From: Schizochytrium sp. CCTCC M209059
Taxonomy: Eukaryota > Sar > Bigyra > Thraustochytrida > Thraustochytriidae
DNA length: 64,000 nucleotides
NCBI GenBank assembly: GCA_000818945.1
Contig: KN805385.1
Span: forward strand, 82,001-146,000
Direction: 5' to 3'
A program made the translations under genes and the position numbers. Below, in pieces: positions 20,367-31,973 of this stretch (positions are counted from its first letter, which is position 1; each line of letters opens with the position of its first letter). The notes under the pieces are model-generated. The model saw only the letters and a list, made by a program, of their open reading frames with translations, had not been told where the DNA came from and searched no databases.

Positions 20367-22322
20367 TTATTCAGGCTTCTTGTCGTCATTCTTGTCGTCA
20401 TTCTTGCCGTCCTTCTTGGCGTCGGAAGAAGACTCTTCTTCTTTTGCCGTCGCACTTGCACTTGAATCCATCGCCTGCTGCAGAGCCGTCCGATTCTGCT
20501 CCCTCCGGTTCCGCCTCCAGAGAAGATAATCCACCCGCCTCGCGTCAAGCGGCTGCAACTCATCCCCCTGCTGCTCTTCAGGGCGACCAGTAGCCAGTCT
20601 CCACACTCTGCCACGAGCCCTAGAAGTAGCAGCTTCCGGTGAGGCAGGCGGGGCAGTTGAAGTAGACTTGGGCTCCACATGTGACTCGGCCTCCCACTTT
20701 GAGCGCAGATTGGTCTGTCTCGTCGTCCGAAACGCGCTCATCTTGCCGCGAGATGTCTTGGTTGCTCGCTCATATGAATACTCGTATCCGTGGGATGAAA
20801 AGACCTTGTGGCCTTTAAAAGCAAACTCTTCGCGCGAACGAAGTCCGCTGAAGCATTCTTGCAAGTCGGATTGCAGGCAGTAAAAAAGCCCAATGTTTCT
20901 CGGCACTGTTGCAGGAGCCGCTGCGAGGGTGTCGAGCTGCTGCCTGATCCGGAAGCGAGCGCCTTCAATGTCGCCGCGTCGGGCCTGAGCCTGAGCTTGT
21001 GAAATGACCTGGGCCGAATCAAAGCGTATTTGCTGCATGAGAATCTCAGGGTCTTCGTGGTCATCTGTGGGTCCACCAGGTCGCGCTACGCCTACAATCT
21101 CCGAGCTTGAAGCAAGCTTGCCGCCCAAGCAGTCCGCATAACTAATGTCGAAACTCGCCACAGGGGCATCATCGGCCAGTTCCACAGGAGCTGTGAGACG
21201 AGGAAGCTGCAGCTTGAGCAGAACGTTCCTCTTTTCTTCGGCGTAGAGGTCGGGAATCTCTACAATGAAGCCACTGCCAGCAGGGGCGCGACGGTAGGTG
21301 AGTCTGGTGAGTGGTTCATCGACAATGCTCGCGCCGCCCTGGGCCTTGACGTGAACGCGAATGTTTTGCGCCACAAGGCTGAGGGCGCCACCAATGCAGT
21401 CTGCAAAGGCGCCTTGCACATCGTCCGTGTATTCAACGTGCGCATAGCGGCCGGCCGTGCACTGAGCAAGCCTGCTGAGCAATCCGTCGTTGTGATTGTT
21501 GCCGTAGCCAAATGTGAAGAGCTTCGTACTTCCAGGCACGCGATTAAGCGCTTCGCTTGCCACTGCACAAAGCGTGTCCGTGCTCCTGATTCCCGAATTG
21601 GCATGGCCATCGGTAAGAAGAAGAATCATTTGCAGGCGCTCCTTGGAGGTCGTGGGTTCTTCTGTCATGGGCAGCTCCGCCTTTTTCACACTGGCTGCCG
21701 TGGGCGAGACCGTGGGCGAGACCGTGGGCGAGACCGTGGGCGGGGTCGCTACTTGCGCAACCGGGACATCATCGTTGCTTTGCGAGCACGGAGCGGCAAA
21801 TGGAAGCGAATCGGTTCTCGCTTCAAACCCTTCTTGATCAGCATGGGCTTGCGGAGATTGCAAGTCCTGAGTCTGGCTCGAGCTCGGGCCAAGACTTGCG
21901 TCTGCAATGACGCACTCTTCGAGCATAGAAATGCCGGCCAAGAGGCCCCCGGAGAGATTAGTGCTCCCCCCCACCCGGATTTGTTCAATGGCGGACGCAG
22001 CGACGTTCTTGTTCTCATCTGAAAGCTTAGTCATCGGCAGCGAGGTGCTCACAGTGTTGTCAAAAACGACAATGCCCAGTCTGTCATTGGACCCGAGCTC
22101 GCGGGTAAGCAGCTTGCAGGTATCTTTGCAGAGTCGCAACTTTGCGCCCGCCATGCTCCCTGACTTGTCGAGCACGACCACCAGGTCAAGGCCGCCGCGA
22201 GCCTTTTCGTGATCTTCGCCAATCTGGGCTGCCGACAGCGTTAGCATGGCGACTGTCTGCTTGGCCTCGTCGTACCGCACAGACTTGTGCATGGCCCGCG
22301 TCGAGGCTGTCACTGTTTTCAT
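20367..22322 (-). CDS. von Willebrand factor A (VWA) domain protein
   Basis: The 651-aa product has a complete metal-ion-dependent adhesion site: DKSGS (D52, S54, S56), T121 in GGSTNLSGG and D238 in LLLTDGHANSG. Between the last two lies a disordered insertion (about 140-228) with a TVSP repeat, encoded by 12-bp DNA repeats. The region after the VWA fold (GYGNNHNDGLLSRLAQCTAGRYAHVE onward) resembles the Vwaint-type domain that follows VWA in plant WAV3-like and related intracellular proteins. The C-terminus is basic, then Lys/Asp-rich (about 30 residues). No signal peptide or RING is seen, so a cytosolic scaffold or ubiquitin-related role is possible but unproven. Confidence 0.82.
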   Translation of the reverse strand: MKTVTASTRAMHKSVRYDEAKQTVAMLTLSAAQIGEDHEKARGGLDLVVVLDKSGSMAGAKLRLCKDTCKLLTRELGSNDRLGIVVFDNTVSTSLPMTKLSDENKNVAASAIEQIRVGGSTNLSGGLLAGISMLEECVIADASLGPSSSQTQDLQSPQAHADQEGFEARTDSLPFAAPCSQSNDDVPVAQVATPPTVSPTVSPTVSPTAASVKKAELPMTEEPTTSKERLQMILLLTDGHANSGIRSTDTLCAVASEALNRVPGSTKLFTFGYGNNHNDGLLSRLAQCTAGRYAHVEYTDDVQGAFADCIGGALSLVAQNIRVHVKAQGGASIVDEPLTRLTYRRAPAGSGFIVEIPDLYAEEKRNVLLKLQLPRLTAPVELADDAPVASFDISYADCLGGKLASSSEIVGVARPGGPTDDHEDPEILMQQIRFDSAQVISQAQAQARRGDIEGARFRIRQQLDTLAAAPATVPRNIGLFYCLQSDLQECFSGLRSREEFAFKGHKVFSSHGYEYSYERATKTSRGKMSAFRTTRQTNLRSKWEAESHVEPKSTSTAPPASPEAATSRARGRVWRLATGRPEEQQGDELQPLDARRVDYLLWRRNRREQNRTALQQAMDSSASATAKEEESSSDAKKDGKNDDKNDDKKPE

Positions 22323-22533
22323 GGTGGTCTTGGTGTTGCTTTTTTCCGGAATTCGTGTCCCTCTCTCTCGCTCTGTCTCTCTCTCTCTCTCTCTCGAGTT
22401 GGCGGCCAGGCTTTCGTCTTTTACTCTTCTGCTCTGCCGTCGCTGCTCGTGCTGGTTGTTTCTCGTGCACCTACTCTGGCTGCAGAACAGGAGAAAAGTT
22501 GTCGATGGCCACGCAAGCGACGCGACGCGGCCT

Positions 22534-22589
<56 letters not shown>

Positions 22590-23415
22590 CAAGGCACTCG
22601 CGAAGGGAAGGAAGGTATGCTCTCGCAGCGACTCTGTGGCCTTCCGCGCGCGCGAGTTCCGTCTTTGCTGGTGCTGCGCTGCGTGCGGGCCGTGCCTCCC
22701 GATCGCTCACCCAATCGATCGCTCGATCGCGGTTCCTGGCTTGGTCCGCGCTACTCGGACTACATGTATCGTAGTCTAGGTTCGCCTCTAAGATCGCCAA
22801 GGTGATCGAGCCCCAATTCTCCGTTCTCCAAGCCGAGTTCTCCGCCCTCGCGGCCCCTCTGGCCGCCGTCAGGGGCAGTCTCATCGGGAGGAGGCCGCCG
22901 CGGTGCGGGAGGAAGGAACCCTTGTTGGCGTCCCACAGGCGGCGCGGACTGGCTGGCTGGCGCGTGCCGCGGGACCGCCGAGACGCCGCTCGAGCGCGGC
23001 GAGGCGCGCTTTTGGCTTTTTCGTGGCACGAGGAGGACGGGCTTTTCGTGACACGCGGGGCCCGGCGGAGACGGCCGTGCGCATCGATGTACACGGAAGG
23101 GGCGCGCGAAGATTGTATACTCTGTTGTCCTCCTTCACTCATGGAGTGTACGAGGCCAGGCCTCCAGTGACGTGGTCGAGGCCCGCGACGCGGAAAAGAA
23201 CAGCAACGGAAAGAAAGGGCATCGTACACAGCGTAGAGGACCGACCATGCCGTGCATTGCACCAAAGACCGTGGTGTAAATGAAGCTTCGAAAAGAGAAG
23301 GAAACAAAGGTGGAAAATTGGTTTGCAGCGATAATGATGAACTAGTACACAGAGACCTAAGTGCTCTACTACACAAAGAACGGCAGGCAGGCCGACAGAC
23401 AGCCAAGCGCGCCAA
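22323..23415. other. Spacer between VWA gene and unknown paralogue A
   Basis: It holds the probable 5' leader of the VWA gene and a CAG repeat. A minus-strand frame (22471-23415) is open, with an internal ATG at 23142, but it is low-complexity, ends in poly-Leu made by the CAG repeat and has no recognised domain. Not called as a gene. Confidence 0.45.
22534..22584. repeat. CAG trinucleotide repeat, about 17 copies
   Basis: An uninterrupted CAG run on the plus strand, about 210 bp upstream of the VWA start codon, probably in its leader or promoter (CTG when read in the gene's direction). Confidence 0.9.
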
Positions 23416-25896
23416 TCAGTAGGGCAAAGGTGGAAGGCTGAGGATGTGCTGAAAGTCGGACGATACATCCTGGAAGCGAGAGTGAAGGTAGCAGAGCCCG
23501 CTTTCCTTCATATCCCAACGAATGTGGCAGAGCATAACGAAACGGCGGCCCGAGACGTTGATGATGCACTGGTAGCAATAATCAAGAGGCTTAATTTCGC
23601 CATCAATGACGCGCTTTTTGTACACAAGGTGCGCAAAGAGGTCAAGGATCTTGGACTCGAGCACATGGTCGTAAAAGTCCAGCTTCTTGAAGTCTTCGGA
23701 CTCGGTGTCGCAGCCAATGAGGTCAGAAAGCTCGCGGCTGCCCTTGTACATTTTGAAGCCGTCCACGTACGTGCCCTCGAGCACGGCTCTGGCCTCAGGT
23801 CTGTCTGTGCGCCAAACTGACTTGATGGGGACCAGGAACTCGGGGTCGACGCGCGGATCGTTCTTGTCGAGGCAAGACTTGATGCGCGCCATGATGGAGG
23901 GCTTGAAGAGCTTTGATACGTGGCGCTTGTACCAAACGGCGAACTCCTGGGCATCCATAATGTCGCACGCCTTTTTAAAGAGATCGAAAGCCACAACAAC
24001 GGCGCCCTCGTCATCGGTCACCGTGCTGCTGCGGTCGTCGCTAAGAGGTTCGACGGTGCTGTCCGAGTTCGCGGTCGAAGGGGCGCTCATGATACAGTTG
24101 AGGGCCATTTCGAGGTCTTCGCGGTAAATGGGCAACGCTTTGGTCGCGTACTCGTCGTCACAGGGAGAAAGGTGCCTTGCAGCGCGGGTAGGGCGCCCAG
24201 AAGAGGCCACCTCATCCATCTTGCGACGATTTGTAGCGCACGCACCGATCGCGCCGCCGTCAGCAGCGCCACCGGAGAGATCGTCATCCTTGCCAAAGCC
24301 CTCGGTGTCATCCGAGGCAGCCGAAAGGAGCGGACTGCGCTCCGACTCTTGGCGCTCCTTGAATCGACCCGTTGGCGTTCCGCTCATTCCCGTATCGACG
24401 ACGAGGGTTGGCGTCTGCGGGCGCAGCACGGCCGGTGGGATGTGTAAGCTTGGTGCGCTTTGTGGCAGGCCGCAGTGCATGGGAGCAAGCGGAGAAGAAC
24501 AAGGCGCCTGATACAGATGACCACGGGTGGTGTTGCTGGTGCTCGTCAGATCGTCGTCGGCAAAAGGATGGGCCCCAGACTCAATCAAAGGTGTGGCGGG
24601 CAAGGAGAACTCGTCATCCTCGTTGTCGGAGCACTTGTTCTGACTGGACACGGGTGCGCTCGTGGTTGTGGTGTCCCACAGTGGATCGTGCGGAGGCTGG
24701 TCAAGGTTGAACTTGGCATACTGACTCGGTGGCTCGATTTCCAGCCCGCCAAACTCAGAAAGCGTATTCGCACCGCCATTTGAATTCGTGCTGTTCAAGG
24801 TGGGCGGGTACGCAAAGCCGGTTCCCGTTGGCGAGACCTCCTCGACGCCGACGCTACCCATGCCGCTCGTGCTGTTGCTATCTTCTCGACGGCGGGGCGG
24901 GGCTCGGCTTCCTTGCAATGGCGGGAAGGCATGCGAGTCGTGCAGGTTCGGGCCGGCCAATTGTTGCGGTGGCTCTGGAGACTGCGTATGTCCGTAAGGA
25001 TATGAGGATGCTTCGCGCTGCTGGTGCTGGTGCTGGTGTTCATGGTGTTGGTGCTGGTGCTGGTGCGGGTACGGGCGCGCTTGGCCGTACGCTTGCTGAG
25101 AGTATGTTGGGCCTGTAATATAAGGAATGGACACCTCATCTTCGCTGCGGTGGTGGTGGTGGTTGTGGTAGTGGTTATAGTGGCTTTGATGAGGACGTGC
25201 ATGGTCAGCGCGCACAACCGAGGCGTAAGGTCTCGGCGGATGCGCGTTGTTGACATTCTCGTGAAAAGAGGAAGCACGTGGATGTGGGGCCGGCGCCGAA
25301 GCGAGTGCGGGCGCGACCGGAATGCGAGAGACGGGGTGAACGTCGGAAGCCGGTGTGGCTGTTTTTTGAGTCGGGGTGCTTTCGGGAATGGGCCAGAACT
25401 GGACGAGACTGGGAGCCTTGTCGAGCACGTAGTCGCGGATAACGGCCTTGTCTGTGATGGGTGTGACTTCGGGGCGCTCGAGAAGGGAGACCCAGTGGCC
25501 GCGAAAACCGTGCTGGAAGGAGAGGTTGAGCTGATGCGCCTCGGATCGCGTCTTCATGCTCATTGCACGTGTGACGAGGCCGAGGCGGTTGCCGTGTTTG
25601 GGCGACCACCAGATTTTTGAGCGCACGCAGTTGCTATATTTAACGCGCATTTCGAGCTCCTTGGCCTGGGCGCGCCGGGGTTCTCCCGGGATGACATAGA
25701 ACAGGTCCACGCGCGGGTCGATGGGCGAGGCCGTGCCTCTCTGGTCCATGTCCTTTTCCAGATCGCCCTCGCGCGCCCGCAGCAGCAGCTCGAAGATCTC
25801 CTCCACCTGCAGCTGCGCCCTGCCCGCCGCGCCCTGCTGCGCCGGGTCCTGCGCCGGGGGCGCCGCGGGCGCCGCGCCGCCCTCGCGCCGCGCCCT
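23416..25896 (-). CDS. Unknown two-domain protein, paralogue A (5' end in assembly gap)
   Basis: About 826 codons are visible; the start codon falls in or beyond the adjoining gap. Domain 1 (first about 190 visible residues) contains VEEIFELLLRAREGD, IWWSPKHGNRLGLV, FQHGFRGHW and APSLVQFWP. Domain 2 is the last 200 residues, with AFDLFKKACD, EFAVWYKRH, KNDPRVDPEFL, EGTYVDGFKMYKG and the ending LPPLPY. Both domains align by eye to the protein encoded at 31974-34100. The 450-residue linker is low-complexity: His/Gln runs, Pro and Ser. I recognise no known domain. The layout (two folded ends, disordered middle) resembles transcriptional regulators, but no DNA-binding motif is seen. The stop is TGA at 23416-23418. 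Confidence 0.75.
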   Translation of the reverse strand, partial: RARREGGAAPAAPPAQDPAQQGAAGRAQLQVEEIFELLLRAREGDLEKDMDQRGTASPIDPRVDLFYVIPGEPRRAQAKELEMRVKYSNCVRSKIWWSPKHGNRLGLVTRAMSMKTRSEAHQLNLSFQHGFRGHWVSLLERPEVTPITDKAVIRDYVLDKAPSLVQFWPIPESTPTQKTATPASDVHPVSRIPVAPALASAPAPHPRASSFHENVNNAHPPRPYASVVRADHARPHQSHYNHYHNHHHHRSEDEVSIPYITGPTYSQQAYGQARPYPHQHQHQHHEHQHQHQQREASSYPYGHTQSPEPPQQLAGPNLHDSHAFPPLQGSRAPPRRREDSNSTSGMGSVGVEEVSPTGTGFAYPPTLNSTNSNGGANTLSEFGGLEIEPPSQYAKFNLDQPPHDPLWDTTTTSAPVSSQNKCSDNEDDEFSLPATPLIESGAHPFADDDLTSTSNTTRGHLYQAPCSSPLAPMHCGLPQSAPSLHIPPAVLRPQTPTLVVDTGMSGTPTGRFKERQESERSPLLSAASDDTEGFGKDDDLSGGAADGGAIGACATNRRKMDEVASSGRPTRAARHLSPCDDEYATKALPIYREDLEMALNCIMSAPSTANSDSTVEPLSDDRSSTVTDDEGAVVVAFDLFKKACDIMDAQEFAVWYKRHVSKLFKPSIMARIKSCLDKNDPRVDPEFLVPIKSVWRTDRPEARAVLEGTYVDGFKMYKGSRELSDLIGCDTESEDFKKLDFYDHVLESKILDLFAHLVYKKRVIDGEIKPLDYCYQCIINVSGRRFVMLCHIRWDMKESGLCYLHSRFQDVSSDFQHILSLPPLPY

Positions 25897-26007
25897 NNNN
25901 NNNNNNNNNNNNNNNNNNNNNNNNNNNNNNNNNNNNNNNNNNNNNNNNNNNNNNNNNNNNNNNNNNNNNNNNNNNNNNNNNNNNNNNNNNNNNNNNNNNN
26001 NNNNNNN
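25897..26007. other. Assembly gap (111 N)
   Basis: The gap lies exactly where the start of paralogue A is expected, between very GC-rich sequence and a TTTC/TGCC microsatellite tract. Confidence 0.99.
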
Positions 26008-26195
26008 TTCTTTCTTTCTTTCCCCTTCCGCCTGCTTGCTTTCCTGCCTCTCTACCCTGCTTGCTTGCTTGCTTACTTGCTTGCTTGCACCGGGCTCGCA
26101 CGCGAGCGAGGGAGCGAGCGAGGGAGCTCCGGGCGCGGAGGGGCGCGGCGCGAGGGAGGGGGCGCGCGGGGGGGAGGAGAGCAGCGCCGCCGCGG

Positions 26196-26231
<36 letters not shown>

Positions 26232-27418
26232 CCTGCCTTGCCTTGCCTTGCCTGCCTCGCCTGCCGGCGCGGGCGGGTCTGCGGTCTGTCTGCTGCTGCT
26301 CGTCTGCCTCCGTCTCTCTCTTTCTGTCTGCTTGTCTCTGTGTGTCTGTCGGTCGGTCGGCTCGGGTCTCGGGTCTCGCCCGCGTCCGGCTGGGGCCTGC
26401 TCGCCCCGCGGCGGCTGTCTGCGCGCGGGGCCGCGCGCGTCTACGCCTGCGCCCGCCCGCGCCTGCCTGCCCGCCGCGAAGGGATCGCGAGCGAGGTGGG
26501 TCCGCGGCGGCCGAGCGAGCGAAGCGCGCGACAAGCCGAGACGACGAGTTCAGGTTCCCTCCCTCCCCCCGTGGACACTCGCCCGCGGTCGCACGAGCGC
26601 ACGAGCGCCCTCGCGGGGCCTTGGCGCAGGCGCCTGCCCGCCTGCCTGCCTGCCTGCCTGCCTGCCTTCGCGCCTCCGCGCGGAGCGGGCGCCGGGCTCT
26701 CTCCTGCTGCTCGCCCGCCGCCTGTCTTCGCGGCGTCTTCGAATGATATGGTCGATTCCCAGTCTGCCGGTCGGTCTCCTCGACCCTAGCTCGCTCGCTC
26801 GCTCGCTCCGAGCAGGCGCAGCAAGCGCGCGGCCTCGCGCCTCCCTCCTCCTGCCTCCGCGGACGCCGCGGGCGGCCGGGGCGAGGGCCGCGGCGCTGCT
26901 GCCTCGCTCGCGGTCTCCGTTTCCGCTCTGCTCGCTCAGCCGCGCGCTGCTCGCCTATCTTCTCCCCGTCGGCAAGGCAGGAAGGAGGCAGGCAGGCAGG
27001 CACGGTCTTGCCTCCTCGCGTCGCGTCGCGTCGCGTCTCGTCTCCGGGGGCTGATCGGCCGACCGAGCGAGCTGCCGGTCGCGCGTCGGCGGCGGAGTGC
27101 CCGCGGCGCCCAGCGCGCGGCGTCTGCGAGCGCCCTCCCTCGGGCGCGGCGGAGGCGCTGCGGAAGCGCGGCCCCGCCTCGCCTTTTAGGCGGCGCCGCT
27201 GCGAGCCACGCACGTGCACGCGCACACGCTCGCTCGCTCGCTCTTTGTCTTTGGGAGGAGGGGCGAGAAGAGGTTGATCTCGCGCTTTCTGCGCGGGTCT
27301 TTCTTCGGCTCGCTCGCTCGCTCGCTCCTGCGTGCCGACAAGCTCGACGCGACGAGCTCGACGGACCTGGTGCCCGGGCAGCTGCGGCGGAGGACGCTCG
27401 CTTGTTTGTTGCTTGCGG

Positions 27419-27481
<63 letters not shown>

Positions 27482-30400
27482 GCTCGTGAGCTCGCTTGCT
27501 GTGCTGCTTCTTTGGCTCAAAAGGGAAATTGAATCTTGAGAGCGCTCGATCGCTCGATCGCTCGATCGATCAATTGACAGAGTCGATGCGCGGCGGCCGT
27601 AGGCGCTTCAGCGCGCAGGTGCACGCACTGCGCGGAGGCTGAGCTGGTCTGCGTCGAGTCGAACGAAAAGTCGAACTGGGGAGAGACTGTCTCTCGCAAA
27701 AGGCAGGTTTGCCTTGGCTGGCTGCTGCGAGTGAGGTCTTTTTTGAGACTGCTGAAAAAAGCTAGAGCTGCTCTCGCTGCTATCGTGGTCTGTTCGACCG
27801 GCTCTAGCCATGCCTGACGTTCAGTTCCTCGGCCAAGCGTGGCAGTTCCCCGTGGCGGTAAGGAACACGCCAGGCTTTTTTCCTTGGCCGCGGTTGTAGG
27901 TTGGTTTTCACTTAGTAAAGTAACAAGTTGAGCTTGAGTCATTGATTGGCACAGCGACGTCGTCTCGCATCGCATCGCATCGCATCACATCGCGCCAGAT
28001 CGACTGCCAACGCATCAAACATTTTTTCGGAGCGAGCTGCGTGTTCGAGATCGATCGCGACCGCCGTGCTGTCCATTCGTTTTAGAGCGTGTGCCACCCG
28101 CTTCCGCCATTTCCGATCCGAGGTCCGCTGTCCGCATGTGCTTCTCCCTCCGCGCGCTTGGCCCGGACGGGCCGCGGAGTCGGGGCCGCGGACACGGACG
28201 CAGGCCTCGCATCGCATCGCATCGCCTCGCCTCGCCTTGCGTCGCATCGCGTCGCATCGGCGTGCGGTCGCCATGATCGGGAGCGCTGCTTCCAACCCGG
28301 AGTTGTAACTAGACACGACCAGACTAGGCAAATAAGACAGAGGTGACTGGGGAAACCCGAGAGCGCAAAGCCGGGGCCCGGAAGAAAGAGCCAAGGGAGG
28401 GAGGCAGAGAGGAAGGGCGTGGCGCAGGGTGGGGCGGGGGTTGTTTTGCGAGGGTGGAGTGGCGCGCAGAACGGAGAGGAGGCGGCCATGGAGTGCGTGC
28501 TTGCATCCTTGCTTGCGTCCTTGCTTGCTCGCTTTCTTGTGTGTAAAGGTGGATCCCGGATACTGTGAAAAAGGAAAAGTAGATTTGTGAAAGAAAAAGA
28601 AAAGAAAAAAAAACGAAGTTGCGATTTCGATCAACCACGGGTGTAAACGATTCATTGCCTGAAGACGATTTCCAAATCGAAAGCAAGTCGAACACGATTT
28701 CAGACTCTAGGGCGGAATCGCTGAAGCGAAGAAAGGACACGTCTCGGCCAAGCGCAGTTTCTACGTCGAAACGTTTTCGAAACAACACAGCGCATCGCAA
28801 CGCATCAAATTGCAATGCAACGCACGAGGCAAGCAAACGCAGAAGCAGGCCTCGCTTCTTCTGTCCGCCGCAGATTTCGCGGCTGACGGACAGACTGGCC
28901 TTTTTTCTTTTCGCTCTCAGCTTCTTGGCTCGGCCCGGGAGCGGGCAGCGGGTGACGCCCACCCGGTCTTCTTCGATCGTGCCCTCATTGTACTGCTTGG
29001 CCTTCCTTCCTTCCTTGCTTCCTTCCTTCCATCCCTTTTTCTTTTTTCTTTTCTTTTCTTTTTCTCCAATTTCTTTTTTATTCTTTTTTTTAATTTCCCA
29101 GCCCGCCACTTGCCCGCTCGATCGCGGCCAACAGCTCCCGCGACCCCGGAACTCCACCTCTGCTCAGGGAAGAAGCTGTTGTGACAACCACGAGAGGCAA
29201 AGACGAATACTGCCTCCCCGTTTGGTGCACCCTCAACTGTCCGCTGGCGACCCGGAGAACTGCACGTTCCCTGCGCCCAAGAACTGCGCAGTTGATTTGT
29301 TGAATGAATAAAAGGTGTCGAGGTCGAGAGGGAGGGGCCAGAAAAGAATGTCGAAACGACTCGACCTCGCCTTCAACTCGCGGCTCTCGAGACTCGGTGG
29401 ACTGGTCTGCAGCGTTTGGCAAAAGTTTTAAAAGCAGGATGGAAACAACGGCCAGTCTTCTCCGATCTCTCTCTTTGTTCGAATTCTCTTCCCCTAACTT
29501 GGGCGGCCTGTTTACCAAGGAGCTCAGCGTAGCGGCTTCGCGGCTCAGCGCGAATGACTTAGCACAGCATAGCATAGCATAGCATAGCACAGCGCCGACA
29601 AGCGCAGCCAAGCGCAAGCCAAAGCAAGACGAGGAACATCCAGACAAACAAGCCAAGCCGAGAGTCACTGATCTCGTCGCGTCACTGGGTCCTCCCTTTC
29701 GGCTGGGTCCTCCCTTTCGGTTATCTCCTCCTCGTTTTTGCCTTCATCTTTCATGGAGAAGTTTTTCGTTAACACTGCGAGCCAGCAGTCATGCGCGCAG
29801 GCGAGACTTCCTTTTACATTCTTGCGCTCGATTGGCATGGGGAAAGAAACAGGCGCTGCGGCCTGCTTGCTTGGTGCCCACCCTCCTCCTACCTTTGCTA
29901 CGCCTGAACCTGGGCCACCAGGGCTCTCGCCTTTGGTCCTTCCTTCCTTCCTTCCTTGCTTCCGCGTGGTGTCTGGCTGATAGCATTAGCTGATGCAGGC
30001 AGGCCGCCGCCAGGCGTTTGTTTGTCTCGTCCCGGGTCGGATTTCCTCACCGCCAGCAACAAGAACCCCGGCGACGCTTTTCTGATCCGCGCAAGAGGCC
30101 GTTCCTCCGCGCCGCTCGCGGCCACTGCCGTGCTGTGCGTGGGTCCCGTCGCGAAAGTCAGTCGTGCCTCGGCTGGCTCGTCCCTGCGAGAGCGAAGAAA
30201 GCAAACGAACCAAGCAAGGCACTTGAAAGAAACAAAGAAACAAAGAAACAAAGAAACAAAGAAAGACCTGCCGCCGCTACGTGCCGCTGCCTCGTAAGCC
30301 GCTGCCTCGTAAGAAGAGGAGAGAGGGGGGAAAGGGCGGGGAGGGGTAACGGTTTCTGCATTCACGCGCCGCAGCCTGGCCGCACGCAGGCGGTCGGTCT

Positions 30401-31973
30401 CCGCAGCTCCGTCGCTCGCTGCAGGAGCTCGGCCGGAGACGCGCGAAGACGGCCTTCCGCGTTCGCTCGCTCGCTCGCTCGCTCGCCTCGCTCGCAACCG
30501 CACTCGCGATCGCGATCGGGGCGTGGCCGGTCCGGGACGGGAGCGCCACATCGATCGCGCCTCGCGTCGACACGTCCCACGGGCCCACACCTGCGCGGCG
30601 CACACCCCCCTGGGCCCCAGCCATGCCATATATGTAGCAGGGAGGGGGACGGGGAGTCGAATGTCTTTGCCCTACTTCCCCAGCCATGCGGCAACGGTTA
30701 AAGCGGAGCAAGCTCCCCGAGGCAGATGCTGCTACAGCTGCCACTGCTGTCTGGCCATGTGCATGAAAGAAAAGGAACGCAGGCATTCTTTCACGAAGTA
30801 AATGAATGGACGAGGGGGGATGAGGGTTCGTTGCCGGCCCCGCGTCTTCACGCCGTTCGTCGCGTCGCGTCGCGGCCGGCGCTAGGCGAGGGGTCGGAAA
30901 CTGCAAACCGGGGCAGCGACACTACGGCGCTCGCAAAGCGAAGAACGTGAAGAAGAAATGCGTTGGTTAGGTTGGGTTTTTCTGCTGGGAAAAAGGCAAA
31001 CAAAAGAGTCGACCGGGGCGAAGGAAGGGGAGGGGGCGCAGGCGCTCGCGAAATTGAGCGCGCGCCACCATTCGAGGGCGCTTCCAAATCCAGCCCCCAA
31101 CGTAGGCTGCAGCCTGGCGAAATGGTCACCCGCTCATCTTAAATTTACAGCGGACAAAAGGTCGAGCAGCCTGTGTGGGCCGCAGCCTGCCTTCCTTTGC
31201 CTCGAAACGGCACTCTGCCGGGGAAAAAATGGAGTCCCTTCCCCGGCCAAAGCTTGCTCGAAGAATATGGGCTGTGGACGCCATTTGTAGCATAGGTGGC
31301 GTTCCAAGACATTTGTGGCAAGGCGTGCTCGAAAATGAGCGGACGCTCCACAATGAAACACGTGGCACGGCCAAGCTGTCTGTCTGCCTGCCTTTCTTCT
31401 CTTGCTCGTTTATTTTGTGTCAAGTATTTTACGTGCGAATGAGAAGAGTAAACAAGTTAAGCAACGATTTGAACGAAGGCTACTAACGAGGAAATTTTTG
31501 GCTCGATCACGTGTGACGTGACAGACTTCCGTTTGCTTACTCATCTGAGCTTCAACGTCTCGCAGTTTTAAATGGGGAGAGAAACGAATTTTCTGCATGC
31601 AGCGGTCGCATTTGTTTCAGCAGCCTCTCCGCAGACCCATCTCTTGTCCGCGTATGGCCAGCGTGTAGCCAGCCAGAACACATGCAATGAATGATGAATC
31701 GAATCGATCGTAGATTGTTGGAAGAACTTTGAAATTCTACGACTACAATTTCCTCTTTTTACTTTTCAAGGAGCGCGCGCGCGTGAGAGGAGAATAAAAG
31801 CGAGAATGATTGTAATGGCAGAGCAATGTGATTTTACTCTTGTTTTTAGAGATTTTCTGCTTGAATGCAAAGGGGTCATGGATGGACATATGATTGCGCG
31901 CGCGGACATACAAACTTGCTTTCAAAACAAGGCTGGCGTGTAGAAACGGGCCCCTCCTAGATGTCTCGGTCTA
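26008..31973. other. GC-rich gene desert upstream of paralogue A
   Basis: Six kilobases with no recognisable gene. Long open frames on both strands are made of low-complexity peptides (poly-Ala, Cys/Leu, Arg/Ser repeats) from tetranucleotide repeats. Tracts include TGCC (about 26190-26240 and 26640-26665), GTGC (27419-27481), GCATC (about 27965-27985 and 28205-28260) and AAAC/AAAG (30230-30270). It lies between the start of paralogue A and the 3' end of paralogue B, so it most likely holds the promoter and leader of A. Confidence 0.55.
27419..27481. repeat. GTGC tetranucleotide microsatellite
   Basis: About 15 uninterrupted copies, upstream of paralogue A. Confidence 0.95.

Noticed and set aside
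22471..23415. A 314-codon minus-strand frame ending in poly-Leu
   Set aside because: No domain, composition-driven, and the poly-Leu is the CAG repeat; an ATG at 23142 is possible but unsupported.
26008..27225. Upstream extension of paralogue A as coding sequence on the minus strand
   Set aside because: Low-complexity Arg/Ala/Gly peptide from microsatellites. Paralogue B starts only about 16 residues before domain 1, so the real start is probably in the gap.
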